A DNA stretch of 64,000 bases from Lysobacter lycopersici (GTDB lineage: Bacteria; Pseudomonadota; Gammaproteobacteria; Xanthomonadales; Xanthomonadaceae), in assembly GCF_007556775.1 (NCBI RefSeq), contig NZ_CP041742.1, forward strand, positions 744,001 through 808,000, in the 5' to 3' direction. This document shows, piece by piece, positions 35,759 to 44,720 of this stretch. A model generated the notes under the pieces. That model made no database searches and was not told the DNA's origin. It saw only the letters and a list, made by a program, of their open reading frames with translations. The position numbers were made by a program, and so were the translations under genes. The stretch's first letter is position 1. Each line of letters begins with the position of its first letter.

Positions 35759-38316
35759 ACCGCAGCGACCAGCCGGGAAGCGACGCCGCGACGCGCGCGG
35801 CGGAGGCGCTTTCCGCGCTGGAACGGGCGTTGCGGGACCCGCAACTCGACGAAGCGCAGAAGCGCCTGCTCGGGCAGGCGCGCGACGCCTTGCTCGCCGC
35901 GAACGCGGAAACCGAACGCGAACACGAACGCTACCGCGCGTTGTTCGACGCGGTCCCCGATCCGGTCAGCGTCCTCGCCTGGGACGGCACCGTGCTCGAC
36001 CTCAACAAGGCCGGGTCGAACGCCTACAAGCTGCCGCGCGAGGACATCATCGGCAAGCCGATCGAGGTGTTGAACCCGGAACTCCCCGAGGGACACCTGG
36101 TGCCGGTGTGGGAAACGCTGCGTCGCGGCGAGACCTACGTCATCGAAGTCACCAACAAGCGCGCCGACGGCAGCCGCTTCCCGGTGGAAGTGCACTCGGC
36201 CCTGCTCCGCCAGGACGACCGCGATTGCATCGTCGCCGTGGCCCGCGACCTCAGCGCGCGCGCCGAGGCCGAACTGCGCTACCGCGAACTGATGGAAACC
36301 GTGGACAAGGGCATCATCGTCCGCGACGCCACCGGCAGGATCACCCACGCCAACGCCGGCGCGATGCGCATCCTCGAACTGGACACGCGGCTCGGCCTCG
36401 AGCAAACGCTGCGCAACGACGTCTGGCTGACCCTCGACGAGGACGGCCGCGAAGTCCCGGAGGAACTGCGCCCCGCGACCTACGTGCAACGCACCGGCAA
36501 GCGCGTCGACAGCACCGTGCTCGGTTTCTACAACCGCGACAAGGGCGTGCTGAAGTGGCTTTCGGTCACCTGCGTGCCGCAGTTCCAGCCCGGCTCGGAC
36601 AAGCCCTACCAGGTGCTGTCCATGTTCAGCGACGTCACCGCGCTCAAGCGCGACAGCAGGCTGTTCGACCGCGTGCAGGACCTCGCCCGCATCGGCGGCT
36701 GGGAATGGGAATCGGGCAGCGACCGCCTGTACCTCACCGACGAGGCGGCGCGCATCCTCGGCCAGGCGCAGGTGCCCGCGACCATGCACGACATGCTCGC
36801 CGCGCTGCGCGAACCCGATCGCACCGCCCTGCAACAGGCGCTGCGCCAGGCCGCCGATTCCGGCGCCGGCTTCGCCATCGAATGCATGGGCAGCCGCGCC
36901 GATGGCCGCACCTTCTGGATCGGCGTGATCGGCGAAGCGAACTCCAGCGCCGCCGGCACCAACATGACCGGCACGTTGCAGGACATCACCGAGCGCAAGC
37001 AGGACGAGGAAACCCTGCGCGTGCTAGCGCGCACCGACCCACTCACCGGCCTGCTCAACCGCGACGCCGTCCTCGGCGAACTCGACATGCGCATGGGCGA
37101 CCTGGCCGCCGGCACGATCGCGGTGCTGTACATCGACCTCGACCGGTTCAAGGCGGTGAACGACGTGCTCGGCCACGCCGCCGGCGACGAACTGCTGGTG
37201 GCCGCGGCGCGGCGCATCCGCGATGCCACCGGCACCGAGGGCCTGTGCGCGCGTTTCGGCGGCGACGAATTCCTGGTGCTCTGCCACGCCGGCGACGACC
37301 CCGGCCTGCCCGAGCGCATCGCCGGGCGCATCCTCGACGCCTTCAGCGACGGTTTCCGCTTCGGCAGCGAGGAATTCCCGGTCACCGCCAGCATCGGCAT
37401 CGCCTGTGCGCCCGAGGACGGCCAGCGCCCGCAGGTCCTGATCCAGAACGCCGACGCCGCGATGTACGACAGCAAGCGCCGCGTCCGCAACAGCTTCCAG
37501 CGCTTCACCCCGGCGCTGGTCCAGTCGCAGCAGGAAAAGCTGAAGCTGGAAGCGCAGTTGCGCCGCGCCGCCGACAACAACGAATTCCACCTCGTGTACC
37601 AGCCGCAGGTGGACCTGCGCCAGGGCCGCATCGTCGCCGCCGAGGCGTTGATCCGCTGGCGCAACCAGCAGCTCGGCGAAATGCGGCCCGACCATTTCAT
37701 CGGCCACGCCGAGAACACCGGCGACATCATCCGCATCGGCCGCTGGGTGCTGCGCGAGGCCTGCCTGCAGGCGGCGCGCTGGCGCGACGCCGGGCTCGGC
37801 ATCGTGCGCATCGCGGTCAACGTCTCCTACCGCCAGTTCCTCGGCGAGGACCTCGCCGCGACCGTGCGCGATACCTTGCGCGAATTCTCCCTGCCCGGCG
37901 CGGCGCTGGAACTCGAATTCACCGAACGCGTGCTGATCGAGGACGCCCCGGACACCATGCGCACCTTCGCCGAACTGCGCGCGCTCGGGGTGATGCTGAC
38001 CATCGACGATTTCGGCGAAGGCTACAGCGCACTCAACTACCTGCGCCGGCTGCCGATCCACGGACTCAAGCTCAGCCAGCTGTTCGTGTCCGGCGTGCCC
38101 GGCAATTCCTCGGACATCGCGGTCTGCCAGGCGGTCGCCGGCATCGCCCGCAGCCTCGCCCTGGGCGTGGTCGCCGAAGGCATCGAAACCGAAGCCCAGC
38201 GCGATTTCCTGCTGCGGCTGGGCGTGCCGGTCGGCCAGGGCTTCCTGTTCGCGCCCGGCCTGCACGCGGACGAATTCGGCTACCGCATGCTCGAAGAACA
38301 GCGCCGCGCCGGATGA
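35755..38316 (+). CDS. PAS-PAS-PAS-GGDEF-EAL cyclic-di-GMP protein, 853 aa
   Basis: A cytoplasmic protein with no membrane segment: a coiled N-terminus, PAS domains around residues 60-165, 175-300 and 305-410, then GGDEF (about 415-580; RFGGDEF) and EAL (about 590-850; AEALIRW). GGDEF lacks an RxxD inhibitory site. In EAL the metal and catalytic residues read as present (EAL, NVSY, EFTE, DDFGEGYS, VAEGIET, GQGF), but KID is replaced by KLS. Phosphodiesterase activity is plausible; cyclase activity is also possible. It overlaps liuE by four bases, so it sits in the leucine operon. Confidence 0.9.
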   Translation: MNRSDQPGSDAATRAAEALSALERALRDPQLDEAQKRLLGQARDALLAANAETEREHERYRALFDAVPDPVSVLAWDGTVLDLNKAGSNAYKLPREDIIGKPIEVLNPELPEGHLVPVWETLRRGETYVIEVTNKRADGSRFPVEVHSALLRQDDRDCIVAVARDLSARAEAELRYRELMETVDKGIIVRDATGRITHANAGAMRILELDTRLGLEQTLRNDVWLTLDEDGREVPEELRPATYVQRTGKRVDSTVLGFYNRDKGVLKWLSVTCVPQFQPGSDKPYQVLSMFSDVTALKRDSRLFDRVQDLARIGGWEWESGSDRLYLTDEAARILGQAQVPATMHDMLAALREPDRTALQQALRQAADSGAGFAIECMGSRADGRTFWIGVIGEANSSAAGTNMTGTLQDITERKQDEETLRVLARTDPLTGLLNRDAVLGELDMRMGDLAAGTIAVLYIDLDRFKAVNDVLGHAAGDELLVAAARRIRDATGTEGLCARFGGDEFLVLCHAGDDPGLPERIAGRILDAFSDGFRFGSEEFPVTASIGIACAPEDGQRPQVLIQNADAAMYDSKRRVRNSFQRFTPALVQSQQEKLKLEAQLRRAADNNEFHLVYQPQVDLRQGRIVAAEALIRWRNQQLGEMRPDHFIGHAENTGDIIRIGRWVLREACLQAARWRDAGLGIVRIAVNVSYRQFLGEDLAATVRDTLREFSLPGAALELEFTERVLIEDAPDTMRTFAELRALGVMLTIDDFGEGYSALNYLRRLPIHGLKLSQLFVSGVPGNSSDIAVCQAVAGIARSLALGVVAEGIETEAQRDFLLRLGVPVGQGFLFAPGLHADEFGYRMLEEQRRAG

Positions 38317-38801
38317 TGCCGGGCGACACCATCCGTCCCATCGCGCCCGCCGACGACGCGGCGATGGCCGCGATCATCCGCACGGTGATGCCGGAATTCG
38401 GCGCCAGCGGCCAGGGCTTCGCGATCAACGACCCGGAAGTGGACTGGATGAGCCGTGCGTATTCCGAACCGCGGCACGCCTACTTCGTGTTCGAACGCGG
38501 CGGCGTGGTGCTGGGTGGAGCGGGCGTCGCGCCATTGGCCGGCGGCGACGGGGATGTCTGCGAACTGCGCAAGATGTACTTCCTGCCCGAGGCGCGCGGC
38601 CTCGGCGCCGGCGCGACGATGATGACGCGCTGCCTCGACGCCGCGCGCGCGGCCGGCTTCGCGCAATGCTACCTCGAGACACTGCGCGGCATGGACGCGG
38701 CCATGCGCCTGTACGAACGCAGCGGCTTCCGCCGCATCGACGGGCCGATGGGCGCCACCGGGCACGGCGGCTGCAATACGTTCTATCTCCGGGACCTGTA
38801 G
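38313..38801 (+). CDS. GNAT-family N-acetyltransferase
   Basis: A 162-residue GNAT protein. The acetyl-CoA binding signature follows the pattern of motif A (LRKMYFLPEARGLGAGATMM, then CLDAARAAGFAQCYLET), and LYERSGFRRI is motif B. Substrate is unknown. It overlaps the previous gene by four bases. Its TAG stop is contributed by the GTAGGAGC repeat that starts at 38798. Confidence 0.8.
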   Translation: MMPGDTIRPIAPADDAAMAAIIRTVMPEFGASGQGFAINDPEVDWMSRAYSEPRHAYFVFERGGVVLGGAGVAPLAGGDGDVCELRKMYFLPEARGLGAGATMMTRCLDAARAAGFAQCYLETLRGMDAAMRLYERSGFRRIDGPMGATGHGGCNTFYLRDL

Positions 38802-38848
38802 GAGCACCGTTCACGGTGCGACTGTCGCGCCCTGAAGGGCGCTCCTAC
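38798..38848. repeat. GTAGGAGC inverted-repeat element
   Basis: Starts GTAGGAGC and ends GCTCCTAC, with internal hairpins CACCG/CGGTG and CGCCCTGAAGGGCG. Its first bases supply the stop codon of the GNAT gene, so the element sits exactly at a gene end. Confidence 0.8.
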
Positions 38849-38900
38849 GGTCGGAATCCCCATCCGGTAAAATCGCGGTTTTCCGCCCGCAGGAATCCCC

Positions 38901-39671
38901 ATGCAACTCGCATCCGTCCGCGCCGTGGTCACCGGCGGCGTTTCCGGCCTCGGCCTGGCCGTGGCCCAGCGCCTGGTCGCCAATGGCGGCAAGGTCGCGC
39001 TGTTCGACGTCAACGAAGAGAAGGGCGCTGCCGCGGTGGCCGAACTCGGCGCCGACAAGGCCGCGTTCTTCAAGACCGATGTCACCGACGAGGCCGGCGT
39101 GGCCGGAAACGTGACTGCCGCGCGCGATTTCCTCGGCGGGTTGAACGCCTGCATCAACTGCGCCGGCATCCTCGGCGCCGGCCGCGTGCTCGGCCGCGAA
39201 GGCTCGATGAAGCTGTCGCAGTTCCAGGCCACGGTGATGGTGAACCTGGTCGGCAGCTTCAACGTCGCCAAGGCCTGCGCCGAACTGATGCAGGGCAACG
39301 AGGCCGGCATCGACGGTGAGCGCGGGGTGATCGTCAACACCGCCTCGGTCGCCGCCTACGAAGGCCAGATCGGACAGGCCGCGTATTCGGCGTCCAAGGG
39401 CGGCGTGGTCGGCATGACCTTGCCGATGGCGCGCGAGCTCGCCCGCTTCGGCATCCGCGTCAACACCATCGCGCCGGGCATCTTCTGGACGCCGATGGTC
39501 GACGGCATGCCCGACGATGTGCAGAAATCGCTGGCGGCGTCGATCCCGTTCCCGTCGCGCCTGGGGAAGCCAGAGGAATTCGCCGACCTCGTCGCCTACA
39601 TCCTCGGCAACACCTACTTGAACGGCGAGACCATCCGCCTCGACGGCGCGACGCGGCTCGCTCCGAAGTGA
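38901..39671 (+). CDS. short-chain dehydrogenase, probable 3-hydroxy-2-methylbutyryl-CoA dehydrogenase
   Basis: A 256-residue SDR. The Rossmann motif is VVTGGVSGLGLAVAQ, with the NCAGI strand, the catalytic Ser (NTASVAAYEGQIGQ) and the YSASK Tyr/Lys pair. The sequence style (RLVANGGKVALFDVNEEKG, LNGETIRLDGATRLAPK) is that of HSD17B10-type enzymes that oxidise 3-hydroxy-2-methylbutyryl-CoA in isoleucine breakdown with NAD. Location next to leucine genes fits that. Confidence 0.82.
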   Translation: MQLASVRAVVTGGVSGLGLAVAQRLVANGGKVALFDVNEEKGAAAVAELGADKAAFFKTDVTDEAGVAGNVTAARDFLGGLNACINCAGILGAGRVLGREGSMKLSQFQATVMVNLVGSFNVAKACAELMQGNEAGIDGERGVIVNTASVAAYEGQIGQAAYSASKGGVVGMTLPMARELARFGIRVNTIAPGIFWTPMVDGMPDDVQKSLAASIPFPSRLGKPEEFADLVAYILGNTYLNGETIRLDGATRLAPK

Positions 39672-39681
39672 CCAGATCCCT

Positions 39682-39747
39682 GTAGGAGCGCACCCGGGCG
39701 CGACCCGGCATTTCCCGAAAAACAGTCGCGGCCAGGTCCGCTCCTAC
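39682..39747. repeat. GTAGGAGCG inverted-repeat element
   Basis: GTAGGAGCGCACCCGGGCGCG leads (in part) and CGCTCCTAC closes, about 66 bases, between the SDR and efpL genes. Same family as the elements at 38798 and 41340. Confidence 0.75.
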
Positions 39748-39763
39748 AAAAACGAGAAACACA

Positions 39764-40330
39764 ATGAAGGCTTACGACATCAAGAAAGGCAACGTCGTCG
39801 AACACAACGGCGGCGTGTACCAGGTCCGCGACATCGAGCGCAGCTCGCCGCAAGGCCGCGGCGGCAACGTGCGCTTCCGCTTCGTCATGTATTCGATTCC
39901 CGGCGGCAGCAAGCTCGACGCCAGTTTCGACGGCGACGACGACCTGCGCGAAGTGGACATGAGCCGCCGGCAGGCGACGTATTCGTACAAGGACGGCGAG
40001 GCCTTCGTGTTCCTCGACGACGAGGATTTCACGCCGTACACGCTGGACGCGGACGTGGTCGGCGACAACGCCGGCTACATTGTCGACGACCTGGCCGGCA
40101 TCTACGTGCAGTTGATCGAGGATGCGCCGGTGGCGATCCAGTTGCCGCAGAGCGTGGCGATCGAAGTGGTCGAAACCCCGCCGGAGCTCAAGGGCGGCAC
40201 CGCGACCAAGCGCCCGAAGCCGGCCAGGCTCAGCACCGGGATCGAGATCATGGTGCCGGAGTACATCGGCAACGGCGAGAAGGTGTGGGTGAACACCGTC
40301 ACCGGCGAGTTCGCGGGGCGTGCGGAGTAA
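39764..40330 (+). CDS. yeiP: elongation factor P-like protein EfpL (YeiP)
   Basis: A 188-residue three-domain EF-P paralogue. The N-terminal KOW domain has the EfpL-specific extended loop, [14 protein letters not shown], with Arg at the tip in place of the modified Lys of EF-P. C-terminal OB domains include [16 protein letters not shown] and [16 protein letters not shown]. It aids ribosomes stalled at polyproline and related motifs. The start of the following lipoprotein lies 11 bases inside its 3' end. Confidence 0.92.
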   Translation: MKAYDIKKGNVVEHNGGVYQVRDIERSSPQGRGGNVRFRFVMYSIPGGSKLDASFDGDDDLREVDMSRRQATYSYKDGEAFVFLDDEDFTPYTLDADVVGDNAGYIVDDLAGIYVQLIEDAPVAIQLPQSVAIEVVETPPELKGGTATKRPKPARLSTGIEIMVPEYIGNGEKVWVNTVTGEFAGRAE

Positions 40331-40751
40331 TTTCGCCCGCATCGGCATCACGGCACTGCTCGTGCTGGGCAGTGCCGGATGCCATGGCACGTCCGCTCCG
40401 ACGGCACCGGAGACGAAAGCCGTATCCGAGGTTCCGTCCAAACCGACCATCGCCTCCGATTGCGTGCCGCCGAAGGGTCCTGTCGATCGGCTTGGCCATT
40501 GCAGTTATCCGGCCGATGTTCGCGATTTCATCGACATGCGCGACGCCTGCGACCACTGGCGCGGTGAACCGTGGCCGGATCATCAAGACGATCCGGAAGA
40601 AGTCCGCAAGAAGCAGATCCTCGAAGCGATCAAGGAATCCTGCACCGGCACCGACAAGCGCCTTTCCGCGCTGAAGGCCGCTTACGCCGGCGATCCGAAG
40701 ATCCTGCAATTGCTCGACGAATACGAAGCAGATATCGAATCCGATGATTGA
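40320..40751 (+). CDS. predicted lipoprotein, 143 aa
   Basis: A signal peptide with lipobox LGSAGC ([21 protein letters not shown]) gives a lipidated mature N-terminus. The chain then has a Pro/Thr linker, and a Cys-containing helical domain ([20 protein letters not shown], then KEQ-type helices [17 protein letters not shown]). I do not recognise a family. It overlaps efpL by 11 bases and the next gene by 8, so it is likely cotranslated. Confidence 0.7.
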   Translation: MRSNFARIGITALLVLGSAGCHGTSAPTAPETKAVSEVPSKPTIASDCVPPKGPVDRLGHCSYPADVRDFIDMRDACDHWRGEPWPDHQDDPEEVRKKQILEAIKESCTGTDKRLSALKAAYAGDPKILQLLDEYEADIESDD

Positions 40752-41343
40752 AGCCTCGCGCCTGCAACCGGTCGAACTTTCCGGCTGGGGCGTGCGCCTC
40801 GTGCCGCTGTCGCCGGCGCACGTCGACGGCCTGGTCGAAGCCAGTGCCGATGGCGACCTCGGTGCGCTGAACTACACCAACACCCCGCTTGCGAACGTCG
40901 ACGCCGTTTCGGCATACGTGCAGGCCGCGCTCGACGGGCAGGCCGCGGGCACGATGCTGCCGTTCACGGTGCTGCGCGACGACGGCACGGTGCTCGGCAG
41001 CACGCGCTACTACGACATCGACCTGTCGGTGCCGACGCTCGCCATCGGCTACACCTGGTACCGCGCCAGTGCGCAGCGCACCCACGTCAACACCGCCTGC
41101 AAGCGCCTGCTGCTCGGCCATGCCTTCGACACGGTGGGCATGCGCACCGTGTACCTGCACACCAGCCATCACAACCTGCGTTCGCAGGCGGCGATCGAAC
41201 GCCTCGGCGCGCACAGGGACGGCGTGATCCGCCAGCACAAGCGACACAAGGATGGCGGCCTGCGCGATACGGTCTGCTATTCCATCCTCGACGTGGAATG
41301 GCCGGCGATGCGCGAGCGGCTGGAAGCGCGCCTTTCCCCGTAG
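40744..41343 (+). CDS. RimJ/RimL-type GNAT acetyltransferase
   Basis: A 199-residue protein with the RimJ/L arrangement: VRLVPLSPAHVDGL start, PFTVLRDDGTVLGSTRYYDID, then IGYTWYRASAQRTHVNTACK and CoA-binding VYLHTSHHNLRSQAAIERLG with motif YSILDVEW at the end. It probably acetylates a protein N-terminus or small amine; the substrate is unknown. It overlaps the lipoprotein gene by eight bases. Its stop lies in the following repeat. Confidence 0.82.
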   Translation: MIEASRLQPVELSGWGVRLVPLSPAHVDGLVEASADGDLGALNYTNTPLANVDAVSAYVQAALDGQAAGTMLPFTVLRDDGTVLGSTRYYDIDLSVPTLAIGYTWYRASAQRTHVNTACKRLLLGHAFDTVGMRTVYLHTSHHNLRSQAAIERLGAHRDGVIRQHKRHKDGGLRDTVCYSILDVEWPAMRERLEARLSP

Positions 41344-41408
41344 GAGCGCTCTCGAGCGCGACCCGCCATACATATCCGCGCGCCAGTCGCGCTCCAGCGC
41401 GCTCCTAC
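41340..41408. repeat. GTAGGAGCG inverted-repeat element at the acetyltransferase stop
   Basis: GTAGGAGCGCTCTCGAGCGCG to CGCTCCTAC (in part), 69 bases with internal self-complementary stems. The TAG of the preceding gene (41341-41343) is read from within the element. Confidence 0.8.
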
Positions 41409-41421
41409 AAACGCGACCGGA

Positions 41422-42798
41422 TCAAGGATCGAACACCTTGCCGGGATTCATGATCCTGTTCGGATCGAACACGCGGCGGATCCCGCGCATCAGTTCGATC
41501 TCGGCGGCACTGCGCGTGCCGAGCAACCAAGGCTTCTTCGCCAGCCCGATGCCGTGTTCGGCGGAAATGCTGCCGCCGTGCTTTTCCAGCAGTTCGGCGA
41601 GATGCACGGTGACGCCGCCGCAGCGTTCGGCGAATGCCCCCTGCGCCATGCCCGCCGGCTTGAGCACGTTGATGTGCAGGTTGCCGTCGCCGATGTGCCC
41701 GAACCAGACGACCTCGAAATCCGGGTATTCGCGGCCAAGCAATGCATCGGCTTCGGCGAGGAAGGCCGGCATCGCCGACACCCGCACCGCGACGTCGTTC
41801 TTGTACGGCGTATGCGGCGCGAGGCTTTCGCTGATGCCTTCGCGCAGGCGCCACAGTTCCGCTGCCTGCGCTTCGCTCGCGGCGATCACGCCGTCTTCGA
41901 CCCAGCCTTGTCCGACCGCATGTTCGAACGCGGACAGCGCGGCGGCTTCGTCGACCTCGAATTCGGTGAGAACGTAGTACGGGTGCGTGGAATCGAATGG
42001 ATCCTTTCCGCTGTGCGCGAGCACGTGCCGCAGCGCCTTGTCGGTCAGGAACTCGAAGGCTTCCAGCCGCAGCGTTCGCCGCAGTTGCGCGAACAGCGGC
42101 ATGATCGCATCGAAGCCGGGTAGCGCCAGCAGCATCACGCCGGTCGGCGGCGGCGGATCGGCGAGCCTGAGCGTCGCCTCGACCACAATCCCGAGCGTGC
42201 CCTCGGCGCCGATGGCGAGATGGCGCAGGTCGTAGCCGCTGGAGTTCTTGAGCAGGCCTCGGTTGAGGTCGAGCAATTCGCCCGTGCCGGTCACCAGTTT
42301 CAGTCCGGCGATCCATTCGCGGGTGTTGCCGTAACGCAGCACGCGCACGCCGCCGGCATTGGTGGCGATGCCGCCGCCGATCGTGGCGGTGCCGCGCGAA
42401 GCGAAATCCACCGGATATTGCAGGCCGTGTTCGCGCGCCGCGTCCTGCGCCGCCTGCAGCGGGATTCCGGCTTCGACCGTCAATGTGCGATCCACCGGAT
42501 CGAAGGCCAGCACCCGGCGCATGCGTTCCAGGCTGACGACGAGCTCGCCGTTCGCCGCGACCGCGCCGCCCGACAGGCCGGTGCGCCCGCCCGATGGCAC
42601 CAGCGCGATGCGATGTTCGTTCGCCCAGCGAGCAATGCCCTGCACTTCGCCGGTGTTGGCCGGCTGCGCGATGGCCAGCGGCGCCGGCGTCCAGCGCCGG
42701 GTCGCGTCGCGACCGTAGTGCTCGAGGTCGGCGGCTGCGTCCAGCAGGCGGAGTCCCGGCAAGGCGTGGCGCAGCGCATCGAGGCGAAGGTCGGTCAT
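41422..42798 (-). CDS. FAD-linked D-2-hydroxy acid dehydrogenase (D-2-hydroxyglutarate dehydrogenase-like)
   Basis: A 458-residue flavoprotein. The FAD-binding loop is PSGGRTGLSGGAV, with GGGIATNAGGVRVLRYGN. The C-terminal metal site is GHIGDGNLHINV and the ending contains EHGIGLAKKPWL. Family members oxidise D-lactate, D-2-hydroxyglutarate or similar. It is divergent from serA, and SerA makes D-2-hydroxyglutarate as a side product, so recycling that product is the likely job. Confidence 0.85.
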   Translation of the reverse strand: MTDLRLDALRHALPGLRLLDAAADLEHYGRDATRRWTPAPLAIAQPANTGEVQGIARWANEHRIALVPSGGRTGLSGGAVAANGELVVSLERMRRVLAFDPVDRTLTVEAGIPLQAAQDAAREHGLQYPVDFASRGTATIGGGIATNAGGVRVLRYGNTREWIAGLKLVTGTGELLDLNRGLLKNSSGYDLRHLAIGAEGTLGIVVEATLRLADPPPPTGVMLLALPGFDAIMPLFAQLRRTLRLEAFEFLTDKALRHVLAHSGKDPFDSTHPYYVLTEFEVDEAAALSAFEHAVGQGWVEDGVIAASEAQAAELWRLREGISESLAPHTPYKNDVAVRVSAMPAFLAEADALLGREYPDFEVVWFGHIGDGNLHINVLKPAGMAQGAFAERCGGVTVHLAELLEKHGGSISAEHGIGLAKKPWLLGTRSAAEIELMRGIRRVFDPNRIMNPGKVFDP

Positions 42799-42862
42799 CC
42801 GCCGATTCTACGGGAGCATTCCCGACCGTTTGCTCCTCGCCTTTCCTGTCAAAATCGCGACG

Positions 42863-44101
42863 ATGAAAAAGACTTCCTACCCCAAGGGCGACATCCGCGT
42901 GCTGCTGCTGGAAGGCATCAGCCAGAACGCGGTCGACACTTTCCGCGCCGCCGGCTACAGCCGGATCGAGCTGCTGCCGCAGGCCCTGCCGGAAGACGCG
43001 CTGAAACGCGCCATCGCCGACGCGCATATCCTCGGCATCCGCTCGCGCAGCCAGCTCACCGCCGAGGTACTGGCGCAGGGCAAGCGCCTGCTCGCGGTCG
43101 GCTGCTTCTGCATCGGCACCAACCAGGTCGACCTGGACGCGGCTGAACTGCAGGGCGTGCCGGTGTTCAACGCGCCCTATTCCAACACCCGCAGCGTCGC
43201 CGAACTGGTGCTGGCCGAAGCGGTAATGCTGTTGCGCGGGATTCCGCACAAGTCGGCCGAATGCCACCGCGGCGGCTGGTCGAAATCGGCCGCGGGCAGC
43301 CACGAGGCGCGCGGCAAGACGATAGGCATCGTCGGCTACGGCCACATCGGCACCCAGGTCGGCCTGCTCGCCGAGGCGCTGGGCATGCAGGTGCTGTACC
43401 ACGACATCGAGACCAAGCTCGCGCTCGGCAACGCCCGCCCTGCCGCCGACCTCGGCGACCTATTGGCGCGCAGCGACGTCGTCACCCTGCATGTGCCGGA
43501 GACGCCGGCGACGCAGTGGATGGTCGGTGCCCGGGAACTGGCACGGATGAAACCAGGTGCGCACCTGATCAATGCCTCGCGCGGGACCGTGGTCGACATC
43601 GAAGCGCTCGCCGCCACCTTGCGCGAAGGCCGCCTCGGCGGCGCCGCGGTGGACGTGTTCCCGACCGAGCCCAAGGGCAACAGCGAAGCGTTCGAATCCG
43701 CTTTGCGCGGGCTCGACAACGTCATCCTCACCCCGCATGTCGGCGGCAGCACGCTCGAGGCGCAGGACAACATCGGCATCGAGGTCGCGGCCAAGCTGGT
43801 GCGCTACAGCGACAACGGCAGCACGCTGTCGGCGGTGAATTTCCCCGAAGTCAGCCTGCCCGAACACGACGGCAGCCATCGCCTGCTGCACATCCACCGC
43901 AACGTGCCGGGCATGTTGTCGCAGGTCAACGCGGTGTTCAGCAGCCGCGGCATCAACATCGACGGCCAGTTCCTGCGCACCGACGCGAACGTTGGCTACG
44001 TGGTGATCGACGTCAGCGGCGCCGGCGACGAACAGGCACGCGAACTGCGCGATGCGCTCGATTCCATCGAAGGAACGCTGCGGACACGGGTGTTGTATTG
44101 A
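42863..44101 (+). CDS. serA: D-3-phosphoglycerate dehydrogenase
   Basis: A 412-residue protein. Domains: substrate-binding N-terminus, NAD-binding GIVGYGHIGTQVG with the acidic turn DIETKL, catalytic NASRGTVVD and HVGGSTLEAQ, then a C-terminal ACT domain (HIHRNVPGMLSQVNAVFSSR) for feedback by serine. Length and layout match the E. coli type. It is separated from the divergent oxidase by 64 bases. Confidence 0.95.
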   Translation: MKKTSYPKGDIRVLLLEGISQNAVDTFRAAGYSRIELLPQALPEDALKRAIADAHILGIRSRSQLTAEVLAQGKRLLAVGCFCIGTNQVDLDAAELQGVPVFNAPYSNTRSVAELVLAEAVMLLRGIPHKSAECHRGGWSKSAAGSHEARGKTIGIVGYGHIGTQVGLLAEALGMQVLYHDIETKLALGNARPAADLGDLLARSDVVTLHVPETPATQWMVGARELARMKPGAHLINASRGTVVDIEALAATLREGRLGGAAVDVFPTEPKGNSEAFESALRGLDNVILTPHVGGSTLEAQDNIGIEVAAKLVRYSDNGSTLSAVNFPEVSLPEHDGSHRLLHIHRNVPGMLSQVNAVFSSRGINIDGQFLRTDANVGYVVIDVSGAGDEQARELRDALDSIEGTLRTRVLY

Positions 44102-44120
44102 TCTGCTTCGATCTTCCCCT

Positions 44121-44144
44121 GTAGGAGCGGCTTTAGCCGCGACA
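44121..44144. repeat. GTAGGAGCGGCTTTAGCCGC half element after serA
   Basis: A short element, GTAGGAGC then the stem CGGCTTTAGCCG, downstream of serA. It probably folds as a hairpin; without a clear U-tract it is annotated as a repeat. Confidence 0.7.
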
Positions 44145-44181
44145 AATTTCGCGAAAAAAATGGGCCCGCAGGAGTTGCAGC

Positions 44182-44667
44182 ATGAACGTTCGGAACGCGC
44201 TTCTCGCCATCGCTGCAGTCTGCCTCTCGGTCGCATGTGCGCATCGTCCATTCGATGAAACCCCGTATTCGAGCGACGATGGCTTCTCCTTCCAGGTCTA
44301 CGATGGAACGGGGACCTTCGATTCGAAGACAAAGACCTACAAGCCCCTGTATTGCGGGACTGAATATCCCGAACGACGCTTGGATATCGGCCAAGCCGGC
44401 TTCGATGCCGTCAAGGGATTGGTAGACGCTGGCGATCTTTGGTCCGCGAAGGTCGCTGAAAAGCCCGATTGCCGGGGCATGGATCCCGCCCCGAATGCTC
44501 AGTTCTTCCACTTCCAGAAATCCGGCAAATCACAGACGCTGGTAATCGAACAGTGCGAAGAGGTCGCAGCCCAATACCGTCCCTACCTTGCTGCGATCAA
44601 GCAGATCGTGCGTGGAGTCAGCGACCAGCAGACCTTGCATGTGCAAGGCGAGTGCGTCCGCATCTAG
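44182..44667 (+). CDS. predicted lipoprotein, 161 aa
   Basis: A signal peptide with a lipobox LSVAC (MNVRNALLAIAAVCLSVACA) leads into a soluble domain with several Cys and mixed alpha/beta character (YCGTEYPERRLDIGQAGFDA, KSQTLVIEQCEEVAAQYRPY). I do not recognise a family. It is transcribed alone after serA and followed by a repeat element. Confidence 0.6.
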   Translation: MNVRNALLAIAAVCLSVACAHRPFDETPYSSDDGFSFQVYDGTGTFDSKTKTYKPLYCGTEYPERRLDIGQAGFDAVKGLVDAGDLWSAKVAEKPDCRGMDPAPNAQFFHFQKSGKSQTLVIEQCEEVAAQYRPYLAAIKQIVRGVSDQQTLHVQGECVRI

Positions 44668-44720
44668 CAGTCGCGGCTACCGCTTTTGACAGCCGAATCG
44701 CTGTCCGACCCGCTCCTACG
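44668..44720. repeat. repeat block with CTTTTGACAGCCGAAT hairpin and CGCTCCTAC end
   Basis: Between the lipoprotein and Nudix genes. It holds GACAGC-CGAATC-GCTGTC (44688-44705) and ends CGCTCCTAC. The phrase CTTTTRACAGCCGAAT recurs inside the C13 peptidase gene at about 51536. Confidence 0.65.
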
